Below are positions 1 through 12,715 of a stretch of DNA of 64,000 nt, piece by piece. Each line of letters starts with the position of its first letter. Position 1 is the stretch's first letter. A program made the position numbers and the translations under genes. Under the pieces are notes generated by a model. That model was not told where the DNA came from and made no database searches. It saw nothing but the letters and a program-made list of their open reading frames with translations. The stretch comes from Owenia fusiformis (lineage: Eukaryota; Annelida; Polychaeta; Sabellida; Oweniidae): assembly GCA_903813345.2 (NCBI GenBank), contig CAIIXF020000004.1, positions 9,866,196 to 9,930,195 of the forward strand. Reading direction: 5' to 3'.

Positions 1-110
1 TGCAGATTATAATTGCACAAAGCAAGAAACTATAGTCTTGCTTTAATAAGTTTCTTCGATTTGAAATTTGTTTCTTTAATGAAGTTGCAATTGATATATT
101 TAGTCCCTCG

Positions 111-189
111 CTTTTGTTACATTGACGAAACTCCATTATGTTACCAATGTATGTTACTTTGACGACTTGTGTCAATGTAACAAAAGCGA
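111..189. repeat. Imperfect hairpin in the last intron of paralogue A
   Basis: The arms CGCTTTTGTTACATTGAC and GTCAATGTAACAAAAGCG are exact reverse complements about 40 bp apart. The same hairpin lies at about 27543-27623 inside intron 3 of gene B. A further fragment of the TTGTTACATTGACG type lies near 27797. It is probably a small foldback or MITE remnant. Confidence 0.6.
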
Positions 190-714
190 TGTTCTTAGTG
201 CATGAATAACAGCTTTTTAAAAAAATCAAATTCCAAACCGAGAGCATTTCTAAAAGCTATATGTTTATGTTCATTTTTTTATTTCCACCTTTCTTTACTA
301 TATTGTCTAACTTTGGGCCAAACGATGATAAAAAAGCTCATGACGTTGAGCGTTGATTGGATGGATATTGTGGCGGGAAATTCAATAGTTATAGAGATTA
401 GGCTAGGCATGACACAAAAAGTTTTTTTTTTAAATTGACTTTCAAAAATCTAATTTTGATAAGGAAACAAAATCGAATGATCCAACATAGCATTAACAAA
501 GTAAACGACAAAATGCAAAAGCAATATTCCGCTTCTATTCCATTCTTCTATGTTCCATTGTTTAAAGCGGCTTATCAACCCCTACCCCCAAAATCTAAGT
601 TATTGAAGGACCTTTATCTCAATCAAATTAGTTATTCCAGTTCTGGATTTACATATTTATATAAAAATGGTAGTACATTTAATTAATCTAATGTATGTCC
701 CATTTCTATTTCAG

Positions 715-790
715 AATGATAGATAGCAGTGAATGACGCCTTCTAATATTCATGACAATTAATATATGAAATAAAGAAAAATTCAATTAA
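715..790 (+). other. Terminal exon and poly(A) signal of secreted-peptide paralogue A (partial gene)
   Basis: A polypyrimidine tract and TTTCAG acceptor end at 714, followed by AATGATAGATAGCAGTGAATGACG. This is the same start as the last exon of gene B (27035 downward) and close to that of gene C (42811). AATAAA lies at 770-775. In B and C this exon is almost entirely 3' UTR and only supplies the last base of the stop codon. The coding exons of paralogue A would lie left of position 1, so nothing can be said about its peptide. Confidence 0.7.
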
Positions 791-1208
791 AATAACGAAG
801 TAATGTTTTAATGCCCGTAATACGTAAATGGATGTTTGGTGAAGCATGGATAAAAAATCCCAAAACAAAAGCATGATTCAGAAAAGGAGATATCTTCCAA
901 GAGCGGAAGAGGTCTTAACTGATTAACTACGTAAGCATAGAGTAGAAGGGGAAGTTGACTATTATTTTAGTGCAGGCTACCTATGAGCCAAATATCAACT
1001 TGCCCCCCCCCCCCCTCATCCGGTATAACAAGTTTTATCAAGTTGTACGTCATGCTGAGGCCATACCTTACAAAAAACAATTTTGACTGGTTGAAATGTA
1101 GGTCAGATTCGATAAATATCGTCATCTATTATTGTGATATCGCACTCTTTGTAAAGAACTTTTAGTAAGCTTAAGCTTAGTCAGTGAAACAGTTGACAGT
1201 ATTTATTT

Positions 1209-1372
1209 AGGATTTAAGCCCTGGACTCAGTGCATTGTTTGCTGAATCATACAATGAATTCGAAGGTGTTCTTTCCAAACCTGTGCATGACCGCGCATAA
1301 AAGTTTAGGAAACAACGCCTGAGTGGAATGAAGCAGCTACAATGCATTGAGTCTTGGGCTTAAATTCTTTTC
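1209..1372. repeat. Small inverted-repeat element
   Basis: GATTTAAGCCCTGGACTCAG near 1211 pairs with its near-complement, which includes CTTGGGCTTAAATTC, near 1350. The arms are about 35 bp with a few mismatches and enclose about 95 bp. It has MITE-like form, no coding capacity and no clear target duplication. Confidence 0.45.
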
Positions 1373-2334
1373 ACACATTGAATTTTTTCTACAAAATCAT
1401 CCAAAAGGAACTAAATCACTCAAAGAACACATTTTCAATGAATTTTTTTGCATGGGTCAATGTGGCAAGTCATCAAATCCAATGTGAAAAGTCCATTCAT
1501 CACCATGACAACTGTTTAACTAGTGACCTTGCATGTGATATTTCACACACTGTCCTATATGTGAAATACTGACCGAGTTCGGATTGGCTGAAATCGGACA
1601 CATCTTACCTAGCTATGTGTGAATATTGCCGTCACTCAATATTCAGCTGTCACCACAATGATTTTGAGTTGAATATGGTAAGCCCGAACCCCTTCTGTAT
1701 AATCTACCTGCATTTGAAAATGATTCAATTCTGCTATAAGTCCCTTATATATCGCCTCCCACACATGATATAATTATCCCATTCCTTAATGCATTTTGTT
1801 TTATCGTACAAGGGGCGATCAACAAATAACGCAAATAGAGCCCTATCTCAGAAACTAATTGGAGTTAGAACACCAAATTTGATACGTAGTATCACCAAAT
1901 ATTCATTATTATTGCAACAAAATCTGAGGCCCCGTGGTATGAGCACCTGAAGCAGGTCGTAAATCATAACAATAATTAGGTATTGAACGTCTGTCCAAAA
2001 TGAGTTTGAAAGACACTGTTAAAGTCATACAAATTTGATGTTATTTGGGTGTAAATCAATTCTGAAAAGTTTCTGTTAATAGATGTGATCTACTTTTAAT
2101 CGTTATTTCATGCCCAACAATAGCTTTGTCATTAGGCTATACATGTCGATATAACAACGATAAGATGACAGAAACCACAGGCATTGAGGAAATCAAAGTC
2201 AAGTCAGACAACCATACTGAAAAATGGTAGAATTCAAAACTTCAGTCATCAGACTTCCATAGAAGACAGAGAGAACTAGATTGGTAAATTGAACAAAGTT
2301 CAATTTAAGACTCCAGATTGATTTACTTGAGTAA

Positions 2335-2460
2335 AGAGCTGAGTAGGAAGCTGAGTACGTAGATGATTAAGTAATTGAGTAAGTAGCTGAGTAGGTAGCT
2401 GAGAAGGTAGCTGAGTAAGTAGCTGAGTAGGTAGCTGAGTAAGTAGCTGAGTAGGTAGCT
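2335..2460. repeat. GTAGCTGAGTAA/GTAGCTGAGTAG minisatellite, first block
   Basis: A 12-bp unit alternating GTAGCTGAGTAG and GTAGCTGAGTAA is repeated about ten times. The same minisatellite reappears at about 12515-12715, at the same relative place in a later higher-order unit, and a few copies resume after the hAT insertion (3342-3400). Confidence 0.8.
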
Positions 2461-2465
2461 GAGAA

Positions 2466-3341
2466 TAGAGGTGTCAAGTATTAACCGGTTAACCGGTTAA
2501 CCGCCGATAATGCCTTAACCGGTCTGTGTTTTTATGGGTGGTTAGTTGACCGTGTATAATTCTGTTATTTCCCGCGCTAATATTGCATGCTCATCTGTTT
2601 GGTTTTAAAGTGTCAGTTTCACGTAAGCTACTCATACATGTCATAAGTCCGATAACTCCTTACAAACATCCAATCAGCAATTTTAATCCCTGACACATTG
2701 CTTTCCCGAGCTTACTTTGCATGTTAATCTGTTTGTTTTTCAAGTGTCGGTTTCATGTGAGCTACTCATACATGTGATAGTTCCGATCACTCCTTACAAA
2801 TATCCAATCAGCACCTTTGATCCCTGCCACATTGCTTTCCCGCGCTTACTTTGCATGTTAATCTGTTTGTTTTTCAAGTGTCAGCCATGTGTAATCAACT
2901 CATATTGCAAAACTATTTCATAAATAAATTATATGCATTTTTTAATTCTTCAGTTTTGTTATTATTGTTGTCTATCAACGTCGCCAAAATGTCAAAGGTC
3001 AAAGCCTCACTTTGGTAGTGAGAAAATTAAAATCAAAATAAACACTAATCAGCTGCAATTCTCGTTGTTATGGTGCGTTCGTGGAGATTCCAAGGGTAAA
3101 CCAGTGTGGTAATTTAGAGGTACTGGTAGTCAGGTAGTGTATGAATAGAATAGAGTAAAGCTTGACGAACGTACAAAATAAACGCTGATATATCATTTTT
3201 CCAATTTTTTCAACTTTCAAGATCGAAGATGAAGATTTCATTTGAAATTATCAGTTCAAATTTCCCGCCGGTTAACCGACTTTAACCGGTAAAAACATCC
3301 GGTTAACCGGTTAATGCTCAAGCAGTTAATTGACACCACTA
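2466..3341. mobile_element. Non-autonomous hAT-type DNA transposon
   Basis: The 876-bp insertion has ends TAGAGGTGTCAAGTATTAAC and, in reverse complement, TAGTGGTGTCAATTAAC. It is flanked by an exact 8-bp duplication GCTGAGAA (2458-2465 and 3342-3349). An 8-bp duplication with a GGTGTCAA-type end is characteristic of the hAT superfamily. Just inside each end are CCGGTTAACCGGTTAA-rich palindromes. The centre (about 2570-2900) is a tandem repeat of roughly 137 bp in about two and a half copies, recognisable by GCATGTTAATCTGTTTG. There is no transposase. It interrupts the GTAGCTGAGTA minisatellite, so it is younger than that array. Confidence 0.85.
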
Positions 3342-4839
3342 GCTGAGAAGAAGGTAGCTAAGTAGGTAGCCGAGTAGGTATGTAGGTAGGTAGGTAAGTA
3401 GGAATGGTTGAAAGTATATTTGATGGATCTGCATTGTGGATACTGGCAAATGTGAATTTTAAACAAATGTGAATTTTAAAATGGCATAGAATCTAAACTG
3501 GGAGTCGGATTGAATGTTGATTTGCAGATTTGGATTCCTTAGAAAATTCTACCCTTAATTCATATCTCATAAGTTAAATTTGGAGAACTTTTTATTTTGA
3601 CCTACTTTTCGGACCATATCTCAAAAGTGGGTCAAAATACTTTCTGACGGCAAAAGGCTAACACTATTAGCACACTCTTTGTTACATGTATACAAAATTT
3701 TGAAGCAAATTATTAAAGTGTAATGTCAGAATCGCAAAAATAAGGAAAAGCTATGAATTTGACCTAGATTTTGACCTTGGCATTTTGGTGTCCACATTTT
3801 GAAGCTAGGTAGCCTTTGAGGTCCCCTTCTTTTATAGACTTTCATTATGTTGAGTTGTACTCAGTCTATACCTGGTATTTTACACTTCAAAAAGATATTT
3901 TCCCTATTGATATAACATGGGCACCAAATTTAGCAATTTTTGAGCTTTCAAAATGCCATAACTTCCGACCTGGGAGTTAAATCAAAATTTGAATTGCAGA
4001 TTCGGATTCCTGAGAAAATTCTACCCTTGTTTTATAGCTCATATGTTAAATTTGGAGAACTTTTTATTTTGACCTACTTTTCGGACACCATATCTCAAAA
4101 GTGGGTCAAAATACTTTCTGACGGCAAAAGGCTAACATTATTAGCACACTCTTTGCTACCTGTATACAAAATTTAGAAGCAAATCATTTAAGTGTAGTGT
4201 CAGAATCGTAAAAATTAGGAAAAACTATCAATTTGACCTAGATTTTGACCTTGGGATTTTGGTGTCCATATTTTGAAGCTAGGTAGCTTTTGGGTACCCT
4301 TCTATTATAGGAATTCATTATGTTAAGCTACACTCTGTCTATAAATCATATTTTACAATTAAAAAAAGTCTTTTTTCCCATTGACTTAACATGGGGCACC
4401 AAATTTAGCAATTTTTGAGCTTTCAAATCGCCATAACTTCCGAACGGGAAGTCGGATCGATATTTGGTTTGCAGATTCGGATTCCTGAGAAAATTCTACC
4501 CTTATTTCATTGCTCATATGCTAAATGTGGAGAACTTTTTTAGTTTGACCTACTTTCAGGACGCCATATCTCAAAATCGCTAAGAGTTATCAAAAAACGG
4601 ATGGCATATTCTCGATTTGTTTTTTTCTAAGCTACATGTTGAAAAAAAGATGAAGGAGTTACCACAAGTAACAACGAAGATAATTGACAGAATGTTGATT
4701 TTACCTAAATTTGACCTAGTTCTTGACCTTTGACCTAGATAAAAATTTGACCTAATTTCCCAGAAACTAGGTTGATGGGCTATGTTAGCCATGTAAGTAG
4801 GTTAAAGTAAGTTCTTCTAGTTGCTGAGAAAAAGTGTTC

Positions 4840-4842
<3 letters not shown>

Positions 4843-4870
<28 letters not shown>

Positions 4871-4871
4871 A
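4843..4871. repeat. (GAAA)n microsatellite
   Basis: A short run of AAAG/GAAA tetranucleotides lies immediately before a satellite super-unit boundary. Confidence 0.85.
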
Positions 4872-4984
4872 TGAATAACTAGATTTTGGAAATTGAACGA
4901 GTTCAATTTCAGACTCCAGATCTAGACTTTTTTAGCCGAGTCATCCAGAATAAGCCAAGTCATCCAAAATAAGCTAAGTCATCA

Positions 4985-5165
4985 AGAAAAAGAAGGATGG
5001 ATGGATGAAAAAGGAAGGAAGGATAGGATAGAATAGGAAGGAACGATAGGATAGAATAGGAAAGAAGGATAGAATAGAATAGGAAGAAGGGATAGAATAG
5101 GAAGGAGAGGATACGAAGCAAGGGTAGATGGGACGGATAGGATAGGATCAGAAAGGAAGGATGGA
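4985..5165. repeat. Purine-rich GGAT/AGAATAGG minisatellite
   Basis: Irregular tandem repeats of GGATAGGATAGAATAGGAAGG type leave one strand almost entirely purine. A long low-complexity Pro/Ser/Leu frame on the other strand is a by-product of composition. Confidence 0.8.
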
Positions 5166-5828
5166 TGCATTTTTCAATATTTTCTTCTCTACTCTTGACT
5201 TTCTATCAGGATACCATCAGATCGATTTTTCTTGAAATTTCAAAACGCCATAACTTCCGAACCGGAAGTCCGATCGAAATTTGATTTGCAGATTCGGATT
5301 CCTGACAAAATTCTACCCCTAATTCATAACTCATACGTTAAATTTGGCGAATTTTTATTTTGACCTACTTTCTTGACACGCCATAACTTCCAAGCCGGAA
5401 GTCGGATCGAAATTTGGTTTGCAGATTCGGATTCCTGGGAGAATTTTGCCTTTAATTCATAACTCATATGTTAAATTTGGAAAAAAAATTATTTTGACCT
5501 ACTTTTCGGACACCATATCTCAAAAGTGGGTCAAAATACTTTCTGACGGCAAAAGGCTAACACTATTAGCACACTCTTGGCTTCTTATATACACAATTTC
5601 GAAGAATATAATTAAAGTGTAGTGTCAGAATCGCAAAAATAAGGATAAACTATGAATTTGACCTAGATTTTGACCTAGGGATTTTGGTGTCCAAATTTTG
5701 AAATTAGGTAGCCTTCGAGGTCCCATTCTTTCATAGGCTTTCATTATTTGAAGCTGTACTTAGTCTATATCTCGTATTTTACACTTCAAAAAAATCTTTT
5801 TTCCATTGACATAACATGGGGCACCAAA

Positions 5829-6539
5829 GGAGCACGTAGGTTATCGCAAACAATTTCAGAAGGTTATATCTTGGATTATGACTATTTTCTGACAATGAAG
5901 ACAGGTTTATCTTTTAGATCAATTCATTATCTCAAAGAAAATTATATACAGTAATAATAAAGTCAAACAAACTAGGAGATATTTAACTTGCAATCAACCC
6001 ATCAACACACTTTTTCAAAGATGTTGACCCCATTTTCACCAAAAATGCAATCAATTTTTACAATGTTTAATGCATTACTATTCTCTATTTTGATGTATCA
6101 AATAGTTCTTGAAAGAAAAACTTAATTGCTTTAAGATAAATGTTCCCCATGTTATTTCTCCATTGAAAAATCTCATGCGATCCATTGGTTTCAGTTCATT
6201 TTGGTCATTCAAATTCAGTATCTGTAAAGTCCCTGGAGCAATCAACTTTTCCTTTTAGGAAATCAAACATGTCTCAAAGCACATTCTAATTATGCATTCA
6301 ACAATATAATAAAAGGTTGCATTTTTGGTGAAAATTAGGTCAACATTTTTGAAAAAGTATGTTGATTGGCCCATTGCCCCTTCAATATTACTTAGGTCTG
6401 ATTAACTAAATTATCAATATATATACTTTTCTTGAAGATAATGAATGGATCTAAAAGATACACACATGTTCATGATCAGAAAATATTCATAATTCAAGTT
6501 AGAATCGTTTGAAATTGTTTGCAATAACCTACGTGCTCC
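5829..6539. mobile_element. Spy-like non-autonomous DNA transposon (no target duplication)
   Basis: The 711-bp insertion has long inverted ends starting GGAGCACGTAGGTTAT. Inverted matching continues about 230 bp inward, for example CACCAAAAATGCAATC near 6038 against GGTTGCATTTTTGGTG near 6314. It sits inside a satellite unit whose empty copies read CACCAAATTTAGCG. The filled site reads CACCAAA, element, TTTAGCG, so it splits AAATTT exactly in half with no bases duplicated or lost. Precise insertion between AAA and TTT without duplication is the published hallmark of the Spy group. There is no transposase frame, so this is a MITE-type copy. Confidence 0.8.
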
Positions 6540-7472
6540 TTTAGCGATTTTTGAGCTTTCAAAATGTAATAACTTCCATATCGGAAGTCGGATCGAAATT
6601 TGGTTTGCAGATTCGGATTCCTGAGAAAATTCTATACTTAATTCATAACTCAAATGTTAAATTTGGAAAAAAAATCATTTTGACCTACTTTTCGGACACC
6701 ATATCTCAAAAGTGGGGCAAAATACTTTCTGACGGCAAAAGGCTAACACTATAAGCACACTCTTGGCTACATGCATACAAAATTTCGAAGAATATAATTA
6801 ATCTGTAGTGTCAGAATAGCAAAAATAAGGAAAAACTTTGAATTTGACCTAGATTTTGACCTAGGCATTTTGGTGTCCAAATTTCGAAGCTAGATGGCTT
6901 TTGAGGTCCCATTCTTTAAAAAGCTTTCATTATATTTAGCTGAACTCAGTCTATATTTCGTATTTTTCACTTCAAAAAAATCTTTTTTCCCATTGACTTT
7001 ACATGGGCACCAAATTTAGCGATTTTTGAGCTTTCAAAACGCCATAACTTCCGAACCGGAAGTCTGATTTGGATTTGGTTTTCAGATTCGGAATCCTGAG
7101 ATAATTTCCTATAAGACTAATATCCTAGACATTTGATTCGGAGAACTTTTTTTTGGACCTCCTTTTCGGACACTGATATCTCGAAATCGGTTTGAGATAT
7201 CAAAAAACAAAATCGATCCTAGGTTTTCTACTTTTTTATAAGGAACACAATGAAAAAAAACCGGATCGAAAATATTGAAGGACGACCGAGAAAATCGAAA
7301 AAAGTGACAAACTACTGAATTTGACCTAGTTCTTGACCTTTGACCTAGATAAAAATTTGACCCAATTTCCGAGGAACTAGATACTGGACCTAAATTAACC
7401 AAATGATTGACTTTACTGAAGACCTTATGGTTATTGAGAAAACTGGGATAGAAAAAGAATAATAAGAAGAAG

Positions 7473-10400
7473 AACTAGACATGTAAATTGAACAAGTTCA
7501 ATTTAAGACTCCAGATTTAAGACTTGTTTTAAGCTGAGTCATCCAATTACTTGTAAGCTGAGTCATTCACTATAAGCTGAGTCAGCTAGAATATAGACAT
7601 TTAGACAACTCTTAAGAATGTTATCTTCGACTCCATATGCATGACATGGGGATATCATCATATCGACTTTTCGAGACTTCAAACCGCTATAACTATCTAA
7701 CCAGAAGTTTGATCGAAAATTGGTTTGCAGATTCGGATTCCTGAGAAAATTGTACTCTTAATTCATAACTCATATGTAAAATTTGGAGAATTTTTTATTT
7801 TTACCTACTTTTCGGACACGCCATAACTTTGGAACCGGAAGTCGGATCGAAATTTGGTTTGCAGATTCGGATTCCTGAGAAAATTCTACTCTTAATTCAT
7901 AACTCATATGTAAAATTTGGAGAATTTTTTATTTTGACCTACTTTTCGGACACCATATCTCAAAAGTGGGTCAAAATACTCTCTGACGGCAAAAGGCTAA
8001 CACTATAAGCCCACTCTTTGCTACCTGTATACAAAATTTTGAAGCAAATCCTAAAAGTGTAGTGCCAGAATCGCAAAAATAAGGAAAAACTATGTATTTG
8101 ACCTAGATTTTGACCTAGGGATTTTGGTGTCCAAATTTTAAAGCTAGATAGCCTTCGAGGTCCCCTTCTTTTATAGACTTTCAGAATCTTAAGCTGTACT
8201 CAGTCTTTATCTGGTATTTTACACTTCAAAAAAATCTTTTTTCTCATTGACATAACATGGGGCACCAAAATTAGCGATTTTTGAGCTTTCAAAACGCCAT
8301 AACTTCCCAACGAAAAGTCGGATTGAAATTTGGTTTGCAGATTCGGATTCCTGAGAAAATTCTACCCTTAATTTATAACTCATAAGTTAAATTATGAGAA
8401 ATTTTTATTTTGACCTACTTTACGGACACCATATCTCAAAAGTGGGTCAAAATACTTTCTGACGGCAAAAGGCTCTCACTATTAGCACACTCTTTGCTAC
8501 ATGTATACAAAATTTTGAAGCAAATCCTAAAAGTGTAGTGCCAGAATCGCAAAAATAAGGAAAAACTATGAATTTGACCTAGATTTTGACCTAGGCATTT
8601 TGGTGTCCAAATTTTGAAGCTAGGTAGCTTTTGAGGTCCCCTTCTTTTATGGGCATTCATTATGTTAAGCTGTGCTCAGTCTATATCTTGTATTTTACAC
8701 TTCGAAAAAGTCTTTTTTCCCATTGGCTTTACATGGGCAAGCAATTTCAAAACGCTATAGCTTCCGAACCAGAAGTCAGATCGAAATTTGATTTGCAGAT
8801 TTGGATTCCTGAGGAAATTTTACACTTATTTCATAACTCATACGTTGAATTCGGAGAACTTTTTCGTTTGACCTACTTTCCGGACGCAATATCTCAAAAT
8901 CGGTAGAAGTAATCAAAAAATTAATTACTCACAATCGAATCGTCTTTTTCTTGGCTACACGTTGAAAAAAAAATTTTGAAAAAATATTGAAAAATGACAG
9001 AGATAATTGACAAAATGATAATTTGACCTAGATTTTGACCTTTGACCTAGATAAAAATTTGACCTAATTTCCCAGAAACTAGGTCACATACCCTAACTGA
9101 CCATGTAAGTAGATTTACTCCAAGTCTTCTAGTTACTGAGAAAACGTGACAAGAGAGAATAATAATAACTAGACATGTAAATTGAACAAGTTCAATTTAA
9201 GACTCCAGATTTAAGACTTGTTTTAAGCTGAGTCATCCAATTACTTGTAAGCTGAGTCATTCACTATAAGCTGAGTCAGCTAGAATATAGACATTTAGAC
9301 AACTCTTAAGAATGTTATCTTCGACTCCATATGCATGACATGGGGATATCATCATATCGACTTTTCGAGACTTCAAACCGCTATAACTATCTAACCAGAA
9401 GTTTGATCGAAAATTGGTTTGCAGATTCGGATTCCTGAGAAAATTGTACTCTTAATTCATAACTCATATGTAAAATTTGGAGAATTTTTTATTTTTACCT
9501 ACTTTTCGGACACGCCATAACTTTGGAACCGGAAGTCGGATCGAAATTTGGTTTGCAGATTCGGATTCCTGAGAAAATTCTACTCTTAATTCATAACTCA
9601 TATGTAAAATTTGGAGAATTTTTTATTTTGACCTACTTTTCGGACACCATATCTCAAAAGTGGGTCAAAATACTCTCTGACGGCAAAAGGCTAACACTAT
9701 AAGCCCACTCTTTGCTACCTGTATACAAAATTTTGAAGCAAATCCTAAAAGTGTAGTGCCAGAATCGCAAAAATAAGGAAAAACTATGTATTTGACCTAG
9801 ATTTTGACCTAGGGATTTTGGTGTCCAAATTTTAAAGCTAGATAGCCTTCGAGGTCCCCTTCTTTTATAGACTTTCAGAATCTTAAGCTGTACTCAGTCT
9901 TTATCTGGTATTTTACACTTCAAAAAAATCTTTTTTCTCATTGACATAACATGGGGCACCAAAATTAGCGATTTTTGAGCTTTCAAAACGCCATAACTTC
10001 CCAACGAAAAGTCGGATTGAAATTTGGTTTGCAGATTCGGATTCCTGAGAAAATTCTACCCTTAATTTATAACTCATAAGTTAAATTATGAGAAATTTTT
10101 ATTTTGACCTACTTTACGGACACCATATCTCAAAAGTGGGTCAAAATACTTTCTGACGGCAAAAGGCTCTCACTATTAGCACACTCTTTGCTACATGTAT
10201 ACAAAATTTTGAAGCAAATCCTAAAAGTGTAGTGCCAGAATCGCAAAAATAAGGAAAAACTATGAATTTGACCTAGATTTTGACCTAGGCATTTTGGTGT
10301 CCAAATTTTGAAGCTAGGTAGCTTTTGAGGTCCCCTTCTTTTATGGGCATTCATTATGTTAAGCTGTGCTCAGTCTATATCTTGTATTTTACACTTCGAA

Positions 10401-10868
10401 AAAGTCTTTTTTCCCATTGGCTTTACATGGGCACCAAATTTAGCAATTTCAAAACGCTATAGCTTCCGAACCAGAAGTCAGATCGAAATTTGGTTTGCAG
10501 ATTTGGATTCCTGAGGAAATTTTACACTTATTTCATAACTCATACGTTGAATTCGGAGAACTTTTTCGTTTGACCTACTTTCCGGACGCAATATCTCAAA
10601 ATCGGTAGAAGTAATCAAAAAATTGATTACTCACAATCGAATCGTCTTTTTCTTGGCTACACGTTGAAAAAAAAATTTTGAAAAAATATTGAAAAATGAC
10701 AGATATAATTGACAAAATGATAATTTGACCTAGATTTTGACCTTTGACCTAGATAAAAATTTGACCTAATTTCCCAGAAACTAGGTCACATACCCTAACT
10801 GACCATGTAAGTAGATTTACTCCAAGTCTTCTAGTTACTGAGAAAACGTGACAAGAGAGAATAATAAT
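7473..10868. repeat. Recent tandem duplication of a whole satellite super-unit
   Basis: Copy 1 spans 7473-9166 (1694 bp) and copy 2 spans 9167-10868 (1702 bp). They are almost identical base for base, much closer than any other pair of units. The 8-bp length difference comes from CATGGGCAAGCAATTT in copy 1 against CATGGGCACCAAATTTAGCAATTT in copy 2. This fits recent unequal exchange or replication slippage. Confidence 0.9.
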
Positions 10869-12514
10869 AACTAGACATGTAAATTGAACAAGTTCAATTT
10901 AAGACTCCAGATTTAAACCTTTTTTCAAGCTGAGTCATCCAATTGTAAGCTGAGTCATTCAGAATAAGCTGAGTCAGCTAGAATATAGACATTTAGACAA
11001 CTTTTAAGAATGTTATCTTCGACTCCATTGGCTTAACATGGGGATATCATCATATCGACTTTCCGAGACTTCAAACTGCTATAACTATCTAATCAGAAGG
11101 TGGATCAAAATTTGGTTTAAAGATTTGGATTCCTGAGACATTTCTACTTTTAATTCATAACTCATACGTTAAATATGGAGAACTTTTTACTTTGACCTAC
11201 TTTTCGGACACAAATATCTCAAAAGTGGGTCAAAATACTTTCTGACGGCAAAAGGCTAACACTATTAGCACACTCTTTGCTACCTGTTTACAAAATTTTG
11301 AAGCAAATTATTAAAGTGTAGTGTCAGAATCGTAAAAATGAGGAAAAACTATGAATTTGACCTAGATTTTGACCTAGGCATTTTGGTGTCCAAATTTTGA
11401 AGCTATGTAGCTTTTGAGGTCCCCTTCTTTAATAATAGTTCATTATGTTGAGCTTTACCCAGTCTATATCTTGTATTTTACACTTCAAAAAAGTCTTTTT
11501 TCCCATTGACTTAACATGGTGCACCAAATTGAGCGATTTTTGAGATTTCAAAACGCTTTAACTTCCGAATTGGCAGTCGGATCGAAATTTAGTTTGCAGA
11601 TTCAGATTCCTGAGAAAATTCTACTCTTATTTCATAGCTCATATGTTAAATTTGGAGAACTTTTTATTTTGACCTACATTTCGGACACCATATCTCAAAA
11701 GTGGGTCAAAATACTTTCTGACGGCAAAAGGCTAACACTATTAGCACACTCTTTGCTACCTGTTTACAAAATTTTGAAGCAAATTATTAAAGTGTAGTGT
11801 CAGAATCGTAAAAATGAGGAAAAACTATGAATTTGACCTAGATTTTGACCTAGGCATTTTGGTGTCCAAATTTTGAAGCTATGTAGCTTTTGAGGTCCCC
11901 TTCTTTTCTAGGCATTCATTATGTTAAGCTGTACTCAGTCTATATCTTGTATTTTACACTTCGAAAAAGTCTTTTTTCCCATTGGCTTAACATGGGCACC
12001 AAATTTAGCGATTTTTGAGATTTCAAAACGCAATAACTTCCGAACCGGAAGTCGGATCGAAATTTTGTTTGCAGATTCGGATTCCTGAGATAATTCTACA
12101 CTTATATGATGATTCACACGTTGAATTTGGAGAACTTTTTATGTTCTGACCTACTTTTCGGACACCATATCTCAAAATCGGTAAGAGTAATCAAAAAACG
12201 GTTTACCATTCGTAATAAGCTTTTTCTAAGGAACATGATGAAAAAAACCCGGAGTGAAAATATCGAAGGACGACTGAGAAAACTTGTAAAATAGTGAAAA
12301 ACCACGATTTGACCTAGTTCTTGACCTTTGACCTAGATAAAAAGTTGACCTAATTTCCCAGAAACTAGGCCTCATTACCTAGTTGACTGTGTTAGCAGAT
12401 TTAAGTAAGTCCTTCTAGTTACCGAGAAAACGTGACAAGAGAGAAAGAATAATAATAACTAGACTTGTAAATTGAACAAAGTTCAATTTAAGACTCCAGA
12501 TTGATTTACTTGAG

Positions 12515-12715
12515 TAAAGAGCTGACTAAGTAACTGAGTAGGAAGCTGAGTAAGTAGATGATTAAGTAATTGAGTACGTAGCTGAGTAGGTAGCTGAGTA
12601 AGCAGCTGAGCAGGTAGCTGAGTAAGTAGCTGAGTAGGTAGCTGAGTAAGTAGCTGAGTAGGTAGCTGAGTAGGTAGGTAAGTAGGTAGCCGAGTAGGTA
12701 AGTAGGTAGGTAAGT
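12515..12715. repeat. GTAGCTGAGTAA/GTAGCTGAGTAG minisatellite, second block
   Basis: The same 12-bp unit as at 2335-2460, again directly after the AAATTGAAC palindrome and AGACTCCAGATT motif, so it belongs to some super-units and not others. It ends in GTAGGTAAGTAG variants. Confidence 0.8.

Larger units (their letters stand above)
1..1155. repeat. Left arm of inverted duplication (partner 26578-27735)
   Basis: Read 5' to 3', this segment matches the reverse complement of 26578-27735 almost throughout. Shared landmarks are the opening TGCAGATTATAATTGC, a CGCTTTTGTTAC hairpin, the AATGATAGATAGCAGTGAATG exon start, the poly(A) signal and a C-rich run near 1005 followed by GGTATAACAAG. It contains the last intron, terminal exon and 3' flank of paralogue A. 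Homology covers introns and flank as well as exons, so a gene-sized block was copied in inverse orientation rather than retroposed. Confidence 0.85.

Noticed and set aside
4982-5170. Pro/Ser/Leu-rich frame
   Set aside because: Product of the purine-rich minisatellite.
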